From positions 1-29,377 of IMG/VR virus record IMGVR_UViG_3300030333_006032: a stretch of DNA of 29,377 nt; one strand, 5' to 3'. Within the stretch, counting starts at the first letter, position 1, and the number at the start of each line of letters is the position of its first letter. The position numbers were made by a program, and so were the translations under genes. This document shows positions 5,263 to 12,472 of the stretch, piece after piece. This DNA comes from a virus. Below the pieces are notes generated by a model. That model did not search any database and had not been told where the DNA came from. It saw only the letters and a program-made list of their open reading frames with translations.

Positions 5263-7625
5263 GTAGTCCAAAAGGCATCCGCTTCATTCTTCAATCTAGT
5301 CAACTCCCCATCTGTTCTTTCGTTCTCACGCGCGCGGGGATATTTCTCAAACGTCCCATTCATAGCACTTTCCTCATCACCACTGGGATCTGGCTTGGGA
5401 CAAGGGGGTGGGACGGAGGCTTCTGTACCAGGGGTGGGACAAATTGACTGTGTCTCAGGGGGCTGTCCCGTACCAGATTCCTCTTCATTACTAGCTTTTA
5501 CTGGGGTGGGACGACTATCTACAACCTCTCCACGCGCGAGGACTGCTTTATATATGTTTCCTTTTGGAGAGTGTTTGACTTCAATCAATCCTCTCTTTTC
5601 TAAACGCTGGAGCGACTTTCTAATAGCCTCTACTTTTCCACCAACAAGAGGATCAGAATTTAAATCAGACCTGGTTCGTTCATTTGGGTGAACAACCCTC
5701 AACCTGTGAAGTACTCGATCAATAATTCCAGCAGGTGAAGAATCCTCTTGATCTATTTCTGGGGTGTAATCACTGACGCTAAAACTCAGGTCATCTTCCA
5801 TCCTCATAATGAGGGAAGTACCAGATCTACCGCTTCTGGATTTTTCCACTTTGATAATTCGAGATTGTGTACCTACTGTTTCCAACTGTTTTTCCGAAGG
5901 CATCTTTAACGCCCAGGTCTCATCCACCGCATCACGAATTGCACTGGTCCCACGGAAACCACCCGTCTTATTCGCATGGTGAATCAGGAGAATTGTTGTG
6001 GCTGGAAACAGAACACCGTTATTTCGTGTCAACCAATAAAGGGGAGTGGCAAAGTCAGATTTGTTCTCATCAAATGCCCTTCCACCACTACAACCAATCA
6101 GAGAGTCAATCACCACAAGACTCGGCTTGATCTTGTTCATCAAATTGACAAACTGGGCATAACGTTGGAGCGACCAATCAGTTTGTATATGCGTATTCTT
6201 TCCAATTGGGAAGTCCACTTCTTCCAATTGCTCTTTCAACTGGATAAGTGGTTGGTCGCCATTCAAGAGAAGAACTGGTCCTTTTTTAACAGGAACAGGT
6301 TTACCTCGAACGATAAAGGGTTGACCCGTCGCTATATGTTTTGCGATTGCCCAAGCACTCATCGATTTACCATCACCACCTGCTCCATAAATAAGAACAA
6401 CCGAGGGAGTAGGAAGTACATCAGGAATCAAATAGTCCCTTTTACCCTCCATACCCATTAGGTCTTTTATGCTCATCAATCCAGTTGCACCCTCATATTG
6501 AATCTGATCAACAATGAGTTTTTCAAGTGCAACTTGATCCCTATAACCAGCCTGGAGCGCAAGAGAATTAAGTCTGTAATTCATCTCTGCGGGATTGTCT
6601 AGTTCTAGTATTGTTTTTGCTTGTTTAATCACCTCCACAAATGGGAGTGTCGATGTACGAATTTCCTGTACTTGACGTGCCTCCGCCTTCTCAATAATTG
6701 ACTTGCTGGACTCTTGAAATCGCGCCCTCTTCGGATCTTCTTGGTCCGCTAACCAAATAAGAGTTCCTAGACCGATTCCTCCTTGCTTGAAAGATCCCCA
6801 AGGTTCTTCACAAGGATTTTTATCGCCTTCCCACTCATCTGCATACTCAGGATCTTCACCAGACCAAGCAGACCAAAGAGTTAAACCAAGATCGTTAGGC
6901 AGTTCCGAGTGGATCGCCATCCCTATTTGAATCCAGTGATCCCTACTTCCTGCTCCTTGATGGGGGATAACGTTTAGACACTCTTGAATAATTTGAGCGA
7001 TTTCCTCTTCTGTTCTGTCTGATAAATCAAGTCCCTTTCTATTTTTTACAAAACCCTTTCCATCTCCAGCTTTTTGCACCTTCATTTCGGCTAAAAGCCA
7101 ATCCGGTGCCACAGGGATACTATCCAAATCCCCTTTAAAGCCATAAGTACCTTCTTCGGATACTTTTCCGCCTGGGTACTCACCGAAAATGACTCCCTGT
7201 CTGCCCCACAGGAGTTCGTAACAGCCTCCAGTGGCTTCACTTAGTCCATGCCCTTGAACTTCACCCCATAACTCTTCTGGAACGTAGAAGACATATTTCG
7301 CTGCGTTTCTTTTGGTACTTGTAATAACTGGAGCACCTTTTAGAGAATCTCCCCACTTTTTCTTGAGAGCAGAAAGGTTCCTATCGCAGTCAAGAATGAC
7401 CACACCATTTCCACGAATACCTGTGAAGAGGCCAACAGCTCCAAGGCTGGAGTTTCTTTCTAATTCAAGAGCAACATCCGCAGGTTTGAACTTTCTCTGG
7501 AACGCTGCTTCTAATGGATTTTTACCTGTTGCTTCTCTTCCTGAAAGCATCTTTGCGCCCTTCTTATAAATGGGTGCATAGACCAAATTATCTGGAAGCT
7601 GTTTAACGAAATCAATGAGTTGCAT
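5259..7625 (-). CDS. Primase-polymerase / RepA-type helicase fusion
   Basis: A 788-residue protein from ATG 7625; TTG 7670 in frame would add 15 residues. The N-terminal archaeo-eukaryotic primase-like domain has the catalytic pair at D79/D81 (VVILDCDRN). A PriCT-like linker region at about 205-295 includes HWIQIGMAIHSE and WEGDKN. The C-terminal P-loop ATPase of the RepA/DnaB-like class has Walker A at about 414-421 (GAGGDGKS) and Walker B around 503-507 (LVVIDS). A winged-helix-like segment follows (IRKSLQRLEKRGLIEVKHSP), then a disordered Pro-rich tail. It should make primers and unwind the fork for the polymerase in the same operon. First gene of the leftward operon. Confidence 0.9.
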   Translation of the reverse strand: MQLIDFVKQLPDNLVYAPIYKKGAKMLSGREATGKNPLEAAFQRKFKPADVALELERNSSLGAVGLFTGIRGNGVVILDCDRNLSALKKKWGDSLKGAPVITSTKRNAAKYVFYVPEELWGEVQGHGLSEATGGCYELLWGRQGVIFGEYPGGKVSEEGTYGFKGDLDSIPVAPDWLLAEMKVQKAGDGKGFVKNRKGLDLSDRTEEEIAQIIQECLNVIPHQGAGSRDHWIQIGMAIHSELPNDLGLTLWSAWSGEDPEYADEWEGDKNPCEEPWGSFKQGGIGLGTLIWLADQEDPKRARFQESSKSIIEKAEARQVQEIRTSTLPFVEVIKQAKTILELDNPAEMNYRLNSLALQAGYRDQVALEKLIVDQIQYEGATGLMSIKDLMGMEGKRDYLIPDVLPTPSVVLIYGAGGDGKSMSAWAIAKHIATGQPFIVRGKPVPVKKGPVLLLNGDQPLIQLKEQLEEVDFPIGKNTHIQTDWSLQRYAQFVNLMNKIKPSLVVIDSLIGCSGGRAFDENKSDFATPLYWLTRNNGVLFPATTILLIHHANKTGGFRGTSAIRDAVDETWALKMPSEKQLETVGTQSRIIKVEKSRSGRSGTSLIMRMEDDLSFSVSDYTPEIDQEDSSPAGIIDRVLHRLRVVHPNERTRSDLNSDPLVGGKVEAIRKSLQRLEKRGLIEVKHSPKGNIYKAVLARGEVVDSRPTPVKASNEEESGTGQPPETQSICPTPGTEASVPPPCPKPDPSGDEESAMNGTFEKYPRARENERTDGELTRLKNEADAFWTT

Positions 7626-7663
7626 TGTGCTACTATTCCTTTGGGTAATCGGACTCGTTTTAA

Positions 7664-7695
7664 CCCTCAAGGCTATTCCCGCCTTGGGGGTTTTT
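7664..7695 (+). terminator. Strong rho-independent terminator between divergent operons
   Basis: CCCTCAAGGC (7664-7673) pairs with GCCTTGGGGG (7681-7690), a 10-bp stem with one G-T wobble and a 7-nt loop, followed by TTTTT (7691-7695). It acts on the + strand, upstream of the rightward promoter. It would block rightward antisense transcripts coming out of the primase gene. On the - strand it lies near the primase leader, so it may also affect that leader. Confidence 0.75.
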
Positions 7696-7708
7696 ACATT
7701 GTAACCTG

Positions 7709-7737
7709 TTGCACGGATTCTGACACACTGCTACAGT
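7709..7737 (+). promoter_or_regulatory. Sigma70-type promoter of the rightward replication operon
   Basis: TTGCAC (7709-7714), a 17-bp spacer and TACAGT (7732-7737) fit the -35/-10 consensus well. The start point would be near 7744, giving about 30 nt of leader before ATG 7776. It sits just after the terminator, so rightward transcription of the 7776-9986 operon begins here. Confidence 0.6.
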
Positions 7738-7775
7738 AGTTAGGCACAGAGCACTCGCTCATCGCAATTTCTACT

Positions 7776-8396
7776 ATGCCTTTTCTATCAAAAGCAGGCT
7801 CTTCAGCCGTTGCTGTCAAGTCAACTGGAGGTTACTTGAATCCTGGAAGAATCCCTACAGGTTCAAGTGCTCGATTCGCTCTACTTTCTGATCAGCCTCT
7901 TGAATACTGGGAAGTATGGCTTCAAGACAGTGAGGGAAAACTTAATGACAGGGGAAAGATTATTTCCACTCCTTGCAGATTCACCACAGAACCAACTCCT
8001 GAAGATATTGAAGCTGAGTTAGGAACTCAATGGGTTCGTAGACCTAACTTCAATAATGATGGACCTGGACCAGTCTTATTTAATCTTGCTGCTCCTATTT
8101 ACAGCTACGACAATAAGTGTGTTCAAGTTTTTGCTTGTGATAAAGCTTCCATTAATCGTGAGTTGGATGCTATTAGCAACATGATTGAAAACGGGGATGA
8201 CTATGAAAGCATCCTTGATGTTGTTTTTGTCATAGATAAGGAGGGTTCAGGTCTAAACACTGAATATAAAGTTCGTATCTTCCCCAAGAAGAAGAAGGAC
8301 GAAGCGGTGATTGAAGAAGCCTGGGAAACAGCACAGGCTGACGGATTTGACATTTCCCGTCTACTTTCAGGAGGAAATCCTTTCAAAGAAAACTAA
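7776..8396 (+). CDS. Hypothetical replication-operon protein (ssDNA-binding candidate)
   Basis: A 206-residue soluble protein, the first gene of the rightward operon. The N-terminal half is beta-rich with several aromatics (YWEVWLQDSEGK, CRFTTEP, TQWVRRPNF). The C-terminal part contains VVFVIDKEGSGLNTEYKVRI and a charged KKKKDEAVIEEAWE helix before a short Gly-rich tail. Phage ssDNA-binding proteins often sit at this place beside polymerase and primase and have OB folds with aromatic residues, but the usual acidic C-terminal tail is missing. Single-strand binding is an inference from context. The TAA stop overlaps the next ATG. Confidence 0.6.
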   Translation: MPFLSKAGSSAVAVKSTGGYLNPGRIPTGSSARFALLSDQPLEYWEVWLQDSEGKLNDRGKIISTPCRFTTEPTPEDIEAELGTQWVRRPNFNNDGPGPVLFNLAAPIYSYDNKCVQVFACDKASINRELDAISNMIENGDDYESILDVVFVIDKEGSGLNTEYKVRIFPKKKKDEAVIEEAWETAQADGFDISRLLSGGNPFKEN

Positions 8397-8581
8397 TGTC
8401 ACATGTACCTGAACTAATCCAAACCACAAAGCTTGGTGGAACGGTTCATTCGTACAACTTGCCAGGAGGGAAGCGGGAATTTACTCGCTTCCTTGCCTGT
8501 TATTTAGGTTCCTGCAAGTTTTGCAATGACATGGAAGAAGCCATTGCTTATTTATCCACTGTTGAAGTTTTACCAGAATGA
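8396..8581 (+). CDS. Small Cys-containing hypothetical protein
   Basis: A 61-residue protein. The centre carries three Cys (CYLGSCKFC) inside a basic, aromatic context (GKREFTRFLA). A C-x4-C-x2-C arrangement could bind metal but lacks a fourth clear ligand. It overlaps the upstream stop (TAATG) and the downstream start (ATGA), so it is firmly inside the operon. Function unknown. It also resembles thioredoxin/glutaredoxin-like CxxC fragments only superficially. Confidence 0.6.
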   Translation: MSHVPELIQTTKLGGTVHSYNLPGGKREFTRFLACYLGSCKFCNDMEEAIAYLSTVEVLPE

Positions 8582-9084
8582 CCGTATCAAAACCTCTACC
8601 TTCTTTATCTCTTTTAGAGGAGCATTTTAAATACAATCCTGATACAGGTTTTGTGATAAATAAACATACAGGCAATATTATTCAGCGTTTAGATAGTAAG
8701 GGAAAGTATATACAGGTCGATTTCCTTAATGAAGTATGGCAATTACATAGATTTTGTTACTACTTGGGTACGAAGAAAAATCCTGGTTTACTCCAGGTAG
8801 ACCATAGGGACCAAGATAAAACTAATAATAAGTTAAGTAATTTACGTTTACTATCCAATGCCGAACAACAATTAAATACAAAGTTGAGGAGTGACTCTAA
8901 ATCTGGGTATAAAGGTGTAATTTTTGATAAAAAAGGTAATAAATGGAGAGCCTATATAACTTTTGAGAAGAAAAAGATCTTTGTGTACAGAGGAGATTCC
9001 TTAGACGAAGCTATAGCCGCTAGGAAAGCAGCAGAAAGAAAATATTACCCCCACCTATTCCCAGATCCGCCTAATGAGGTATAG
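8578..9084 (+). CDS. HNH endonuclease with C-terminal AP2 domain
   Basis: A 168-residue protein. The HNH core spans about 55-100: LHRFCYYLG, then VDHRDQDKTNNKLSNLRLLS, with the D-H pair, the central Asn and N-L-R in the usual places. The C-terminal AP2-type DNA-binding domain (about 110-158) runs from SGYKGVIFDKKGNKWRAYI to EAIAARKAAERKYY. This two-domain build is that of free-standing homing-type endonucleases common in phages. It is AT-richer in codon use than the flanking genes (many TTA, AAA and AAT codons), consistent with a mobile gene slotted into the operon. Its ATG overlaps the upstream stop (8578-8581). Confidence 0.88.
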   Translation: MTVSKPLPSLSLLEEHFKYNPDTGFVINKHTGNIIQRLDSKGKYIQVDFLNEVWQLHRFCYYLGTKKNPGLLQVDHRDQDKTNNKLSNLRLLSNAEQQLNTKLRSDSKSGYKGVIFDKKGNKWRAYITFEKKKIFVYRGDSLDEAIAARKAAERKYYPHLFPDPPNEV

Positions 9085-9089
9085 TAATT

Positions 9090-9986
9090 ATGGGAACGTG
9101 TATCTTAATGCCCACTAATGTAACGTTAGACGCACAGAACGCTCTAGCTGGTTTAAGAAAGTGGAAGCTGGTACGTGATGATTCCAATACGGAATTTCCC
9201 CATAGGGTTTATAGAGATGACAAAGGGAATGTTTATAGCTCTGTAACCCATATCCTTAACGAAACCGCCCCCAAAGAACAAAAAGATGCGCTGGAACGAT
9301 GGAGTAGTAGACCCAATTCTGCCCTGGAGCGTGATAATGCCTGTACAAGAGGGCATCTTGCTCACTCACATGCAGAGTATCTGCTCAAAACTTCAGCGAA
9401 ACTTAGTCGCCAAGTTGCGAACAAAAAAGGAACCTGGAGTACAACTGGGGATGGGCTGGAGCGATGCCCACCAAAAATCACCACATGGGCGTTACAAAAG
9501 TCAGTCAATTCAGCACCGAAGGTTGCGTGGTCAGCCAGTGGCTACGCCAGAGGCTTACGTGGATTTATCCTGGAACGAGTAAGTGCCATTCATGCTGTCG
9601 AATTTTCCATTCATTACACCCCCAAAACTGCCATTCACGGCAAGAAATCTGCCATTCATGGATTCGCTGGAACGTGTGATTGTCTTGTGGATGTTTATGA
9701 AAATGGGCATTCAACAGGACCATACATTTTGGATTGGAAGACCTCTCAAAATAAAAGATCAGAAAAAATGTACCGTCAATACTATGACCAATTGGGAGCC
9801 TACAGCCTTGGACTGGAGCGTCTTACGGGATTACAGGCAAAAGGTGGGATCATTGTCTGTGCCCGAAGATCAGGACCACCGGATGTAAAGGTGCTGGATC
9901 GTCTTGAGCTTATGGCGTCTGAAGATAGATTTAGAACTAGATTTTCTGAATATTTGGCAATGCTGGATCTCGGTGCCGCTGCCTAA
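9090..9986 (+). CDS. RecB/Cas4-like PD-(D/E)XK nuclease
   Basis: A 298-residue protein. Catalytic set of the PDDEXK family: H92/H94 and E96 (RGHLAHSHAEYLL), D197 (FAGTCDCLVDV), D215-W-K217 (YILDWKTSQ), and the Q-Y motif at 234-238 (YYDQLGAYS). It should be a Mg-dependent exonuclease acting on DNA ends during replication or recombination. Between E96 and D197 lies an unusual segment with repeated LER and four A/S-I-H units, encoded by DNA repeats described separately. GAGG lies about 10 nt before ATG 9090; ATG 9108 is an alternative. It overlaps the convergent gene by 4 bp. Confidence 0.85.
   Translation: MGTCILMPTNVTLDAQNALAGLRKWKLVRDDSNTEFPHRVYRDDKGNVYSSVTHILNETAPKEQKDALERWSSRPNSALERDNACTRGHLAHSHAEYLLKTSAKLSRQVANKKGTWSTTGDGLERCPPKITTWALQKSVNSAPKVAWSASGYARGLRGFILERVSAIHAVEFSIHYTPKTAIHGKKSAIHGFAGTCDCLVDVYENGHSTGPYILDWKTSQNKRSEKMYRQYYDQLGAYSLGLERLTGLQAKGGIIVCARRSGPPDVKVLDRLELMASEDRFRTRFSEYLAMLDLGAAA
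9291..9820 (+). repeat. Cluster of six CTGGARCG octamers in nuclease gene
   Basis: CTGGAACG or CTGGAGCG begins at 9291, 9324, 9456, 9570, 9667 and 9813. Five copies are in the gene's reading frame as Leu-Glu-Arg; the one at 9667 is in another frame. Ten further copies lie elsewhere on the + strand (4342, 4746, 5607, 6552, 7277, 7497, 10749, 21276, 23716, 28028) and one on the - strand (2031-2038). Confidence 0.7.
9584..9659 (+). repeat. Four iteron-like TGCCATTCAY repeats
   Basis: TGCCATTCAT (9584-9593), TTCCATTCAT (9605-9614), TGCCATTCAC (9629-9638) and TGCCATTCAT (9650-9659), with start-to-start spacing of 21, 24 and 21 bp, about two helix turns. All are in frame and encode an I-H dipeptide each time. 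The arrangement resembles origin iterons placed inside a replication gene, as in lambda O. Confidence 0.65.
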
Positions 9987-10273
9987 CGGTGCAGAATATT
10001 TTCAGGGAATTCCGTATGTCTGCTTGGCACGTATTCCCCACATGCAAATAATTCCATATTCGGAGGAATAGAAAAATGCCACCTAAGAGGCTTTAGATTT
10101 GTTTTGTTGGTATGTGTTCTTATATTTGCCATAGCCTGAAAGATTGATATTGCGTAAGTCGTAAAAGTTCTGACTGGTTCGTCTTTGTCTACCTGACAAA
10201 TCACAGTAAAAAGATGAGGCGAATCTAAAGCTAGTCGCCTCTCATCTTTCAAAATAGAACAAGGATTACTCAA
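9983..10273 (-). CDS. Hypothetical protein
   Basis: A 96-residue protein, the last gene of a leftward accessory operon. The start is TTG 10273, overlapping the upstream stop by 8 bp. The central part (TVICQVDKDEPVRTFTTYAI) looks beta-stranded, followed by a helix (SIFQAMANIRTHTN). Contains three Cys. No family recognised. Convergent with the nuclease gene, overlapping by 4 bp. Confidence 0.5.
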   Translation of the reverse strand: MSNPCSILKDERRLALDSPHLFTVICQVDKDEPVRTFTTYAISIFQAMANIRTHTNKTNLKPLRWHFSIPPNMELFACGEYVPSRHTEFPENILHR

Positions 10274-10595
10274 TTTTTGACTCTATATACTTTATTACTG
10301 CCTTAAATTTGTCTTTGTCAATGCTTTGATATTCCCATCGGTTCCCGTCTAGACATAATCCGGTGTCTGGGTCGTGTTCTAAAAGGGTGTCAGTGTAGTA
10401 GCTCGACAAGAGCCCGCCTTTTAGGTATCGAAACTCTATGACGTGTTGGTTAATGCCTTGGGCGTCCCATTCCTCTTGGACTTGTTGCATTATTCTGTCA
10501 GCTTCTTCTAACCCTGGTTTGTTGTGTGGTTTTTGGGGTTCAGCCTTTTTAATTTTTATTTTTAGGGCTAGCCCTTGGTCCGTTGTTAGGTGCAT
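10266..10595 (-). CDS. Hypothetical protein
   Basis: A 109-residue protein. The N-terminus is basic and Pro-rich (KIKIKKAEPQKPHNKPG), then a helix (LEEADRIMQQVQEEW) and a mixed alpha/beta remainder with several Tyr. ATG 10595 follows directly on the upstream TAA with no gap, so translation is coupled. Not recognised. Confidence 0.6.
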   Translation of the reverse strand: MHLTTDQGLALKIKIKKAEPQKPHNKPGLEEADRIMQQVQEEWDAQGINQHVIEFRYLKGGLLSSYYTDTLLEHDPDTGLCLDGNRWEYQSIDKDKFKAVIKYIESKIE

Positions 10596-10943
10596 TTAGT
10601 TTTCCTCCTTTTTACAATTTTTTAGGCATCTTTTCCAGTCGAATAACTCATCTAAGGCTTCCATTTGTAGGCATTTGTCAGAAACCAGTGATGCCAAGGC
10701 TTTTAGGGCTGTTTCTGTTTTAGCTTCTGTGTCTGCGAGTAGTGCCGCCTGGAACGCCCTTTCTATTAGATCCTTTTTGCTGAATCTCTCTATTAGGTCT
10801 TTTTCGGTTTGCTCATACATGACGGCCAACATGGTCGCCGCTCTTCTGTTAAGCCGGTGCGTAACCAATACGGCAAGTTTTGCGAGGTCTGGAGTAGACA
10901 AGCAAGATTCCTCTATATGTTTTTCTAGGGTGGATAGTTTCAT
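10596..10943 (-). CDS. Hypothetical helical protein
   Basis: A 115-residue protein predicted to be almost wholly helical, with alternating charged and Ala/Leu segments. It contains a short internal repeat, KDLIERF and KDLIERA nine residues apart. Its ATG overlaps the TGA of the upstream acidic gene (ATGA). It contains one CTGGAACG motif on the + strand (10749-10756). Function unknown. Confidence 0.6.
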   Translation of the reverse strand: MKLSTLEKHIEESCLSTPDLAKLAVLVTHRLNRRAATMLAVMYEQTEKDLIERFSKKDLIERAFQAALLADTEAKTETALKALASLVSDKCLQMEALDELFDWKRCLKNCKKEEN

Positions 10944-11134
10944 AGTGAAGGGTTCCTTTGCTGGGGCGTAAGTGATGGATGACCGCTGTAACTCCAGTAT
11001 TCACGGGCTTCCAGATCCTCGCGCATCTGGTCGATTTCTTCGTCTGTGAGGTCGTCAGGGATCTCGTCTGGTTCGTATTCCAACCAGGCTTCCAGATCCT
11101 CGCGGTCTGCTTCGTAGTCTTTGGGTGTGCTCAT
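10940..11134 (-). CDS. Very acidic small protein with internal repeat
   Basis: A 64-residue protein with a strongly acidic core rich in Asp and Glu (EYEPDEIPDDLTDEEIDQM). The heptad REDLEA occurs twice, 27 residues apart, from an exact 18-bp DNA repeat. Small acidic phage proteins can act as DNA mimics or host-enzyme inhibitors, but there is no direct evidence for that here. It starts at ATG 11134 and its stop overlaps the next ATG. Codons are GC-richer than in neighbours. Confidence 0.6.
   Translation of the reverse strand: MSTPKDYEADREDLEAWLEYEPDEIPDDLTDEEIDQMREDLEAREYWSYSGHPSLTPQQRNPSL
11006..11104. repeat. Exact 18-bp direct repeat, 81 bp apart
   Basis: GGCTTCCAGATCCTCGCG occurs at 11006-11023 and 11087-11104. 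The 81-bp period is 27 codons, so the reading frame is kept. It looks like a remnant of a tandem duplication inside the acidic-protein gene. Confidence 0.85.
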
Positions 11135-11136
11135 GT

Positions 11137-11481
11137 TTAAAAGCTCCTAGATGTTTTGTGAGCTGTAATTAAATCTTTTCCAATTGTTCTTATTGCTTCC
11201 GCGTCCTCGTTTGCTTCAGCTTGACAAAACAAATGACGTAAGGAGGAAATTACTAAATTTTTATCTAGTAGTGCTTGGTTCGTCTTTTTGTGCTCTGGGT
11301 CTTCCCATTTTGTATCTTTTTCCCAGGATTTAAACCACTTGTAACCCGTGGGAATAGGGATGTTGTGATCTTCATGTAGTAGATCTACAACCTGTTTTCT
11401 TGTGTGCTTGGTCTTGTCTGGATCGTCTTGGTTGATCTCCATTAGATCGGCTATCAGTTTCAAGCCTGCTTTTTTGTCCAT
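11137..11481 (-). CDS. Hypothetical protein, possible DNA-binding
   Basis: A 114-residue protein from ATG 11481. In-frame starts at ATG 11547 and TTG 11556 would add a Pro/His/Gln-rich stretch that looks less protein-like. A helical segment (KHTRKQVVDLLHEDHN), a turn, and the aromatic GYKWFKSWEKDTKW resemble a helix-turn-helix of the terminase-small-subunit or transposase type. The remainder is helical. First gene of the leftward accessory operon, facing the palindrome at 11562-11577. Regulator role is a guess. Confidence 0.55.
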   Translation of the reverse strand: MDKKAGLKLIADLMEINQDDPDKTKHTRKQVVDLLHEDHNIPIPTGYKWFKSWEKDTKWEDPEHKKTNQALLDKNLVISSLRHLFCQAEANEDAEAIRTIGKDLITAHKTSRSF

Positions 11482-11556
11482 AGTGTTTTGTATGTGGTGC
11501 GGTTCGGGTGGCCGCTGTTGCTTCTTAAGTATTACATGAGAAGACATAAAAAGCAA

Positions 11557-11711
11557 TTATCAATGATAATTATCATTATTGAATTTTTGCACTTGTTTTT
11601 GTATCCCTTGCGCTGCAATGGGTTTGGTGTATTGTTACTGAGTGTTACGCGGTTCTGTGTGATTGTTTCACCCTTCTGTTATTGTATTACTTAAGCACAC
11701 CCAAAGCTACC
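11557..11711. promoter_or_regulatory. Divergent control region with 16-bp palindrome
   Basis: AATGATAATTATCATT (11562-11577) is a perfect palindrome, AT-rich and operator-like; it resembles a Fur box only in part. The remainder is T-rich, with TTGTTT and TATTAC near 11665-11690 as weak promoter elements for the rightward gene at 11712. The region separates the leftward accessory operon (start 11481 or 11547) from the rightward one. Confidence 0.5.
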
Positions 11712-12146
11712 ATGAACAAAACAGAGCAGCAAATTATGGGGGTATTTAGTACCGCCTTGGCTCGCCACACTTCTAAGGTTCTTAATAATGAACTAACAGA
11801 CACTAACGAGATTTTCAAGGCTCCTGGCAACGTGTCTATTCGTCTTGATGGTTCTTTGATTCTTGTTTCTTTTTATGAAACCATTATTTGTGTTTTAGAT
11901 ATTGAGCGGCGACAGTTTCGATTAAATACCCGTAATAGTATTACCGGAAAGGTCTATAGGACAGACACAACTAAGTCTAGATTGAACATGTTGCTAGAAC
12001 TGCTAAAGCCTGGCGCGTCTATCTATCAGAAGGGCGGCAAGTGGTTTTATTCTTTTGGTGATAGTGAAATCTTATTTCAAGACTGGGATTGGTCTATACC
12101 TTTAGATCGTTCTTTATATACATCTATTAAGCAGGAGGTCGCCTAG
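11712..12146 (+). CDS. Hypothetical protein
   Basis: A 144-residue protein from ATG 11712; an upstream in-frame start at 11682 adds 10 residues. N-terminal helix, then a beta-rich body (NVSIRLDGSLILVSFYETII, VLDIERRQFRLNTR) and an aromatic C-terminal region (GGKWFYSFGDSEILFQDWDW). Soluble. No family recognised. First gene of a rightward trio; the next gene is 2 bp away. Confidence 0.6.
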   Translation: MNKTEQQIMGVFSTALARHTSKVLNNELTDTNEIFKAPGNVSIRLDGSLILVSFYETIICVLDIERRQFRLNTRNSITGKVYRTDTTKSRLNMLLELLKPGASIYQKGGKWFYSFGDSEILFQDWDWSIPLDRSLYTSIKQEVA

Positions 12147-12148
12147 TC

Positions 12149-12472
12149 ATGGGAATTAAAAAAGGAGATCTTGAAGACTTAGCCTGCGAGGTTCTATCTA
12201 TCCACGGTCTAGATATTTATGCAGAGCATCGACCCTCTGGCTGGTGCGTCTGTCGCCGTCTTGCTGGCTCTTCCGGTTGTAATGATATGCAAGCGGGCTT
12301 GAGTATTAGGGAAGCTTATTTTTATTTGTCTGCATTGGTCGTGGCTTCAGATCTGCCAAGGATCAAGGAGAGAGACGAGCACTTTGCAGTTACTAGCTAT
12401 AGGGCAAGGTCTACCGATCTACTAAGCCAGGCGATTTTTGGTGAGAGCTTAGGAAGGTTAGAGCAGTTATGA
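12149..12472 (+). CDS. Hypothetical protein
   Basis: A 107-residue protein with AGGAGG about 12 nt before ATG 12149, a clear ribosome site. It contains a Cys/Trp patch (GWCVCRRLAGSSGCNDM) and a helical remainder. Three Cys could hold a metal or disulfide. The stop overlaps the next ATG (12469-12472). Function unknown. Confidence 0.6.
   Translation: MGIKKGDLEDLACEVLSIHGLDIYAEHRPSGWCVCRRLAGSSGCNDMQAGLSIREAYFYLSALVVASDLPRIKERDEHFAVTSYRARSTDLLSQAIFGESLGRLEQL

Noticed and set aside
5976-6461. 161-aa rightward frame opposite the primase gene
   Set aside because: It has low-complexity composition and lies opposite the helicase domain with Walker motifs.
11562-11577. Calling the palindrome a true Fur box
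   Set aside because: It matches only part of the consensus, and any dimeric repressor could use such a palindrome.
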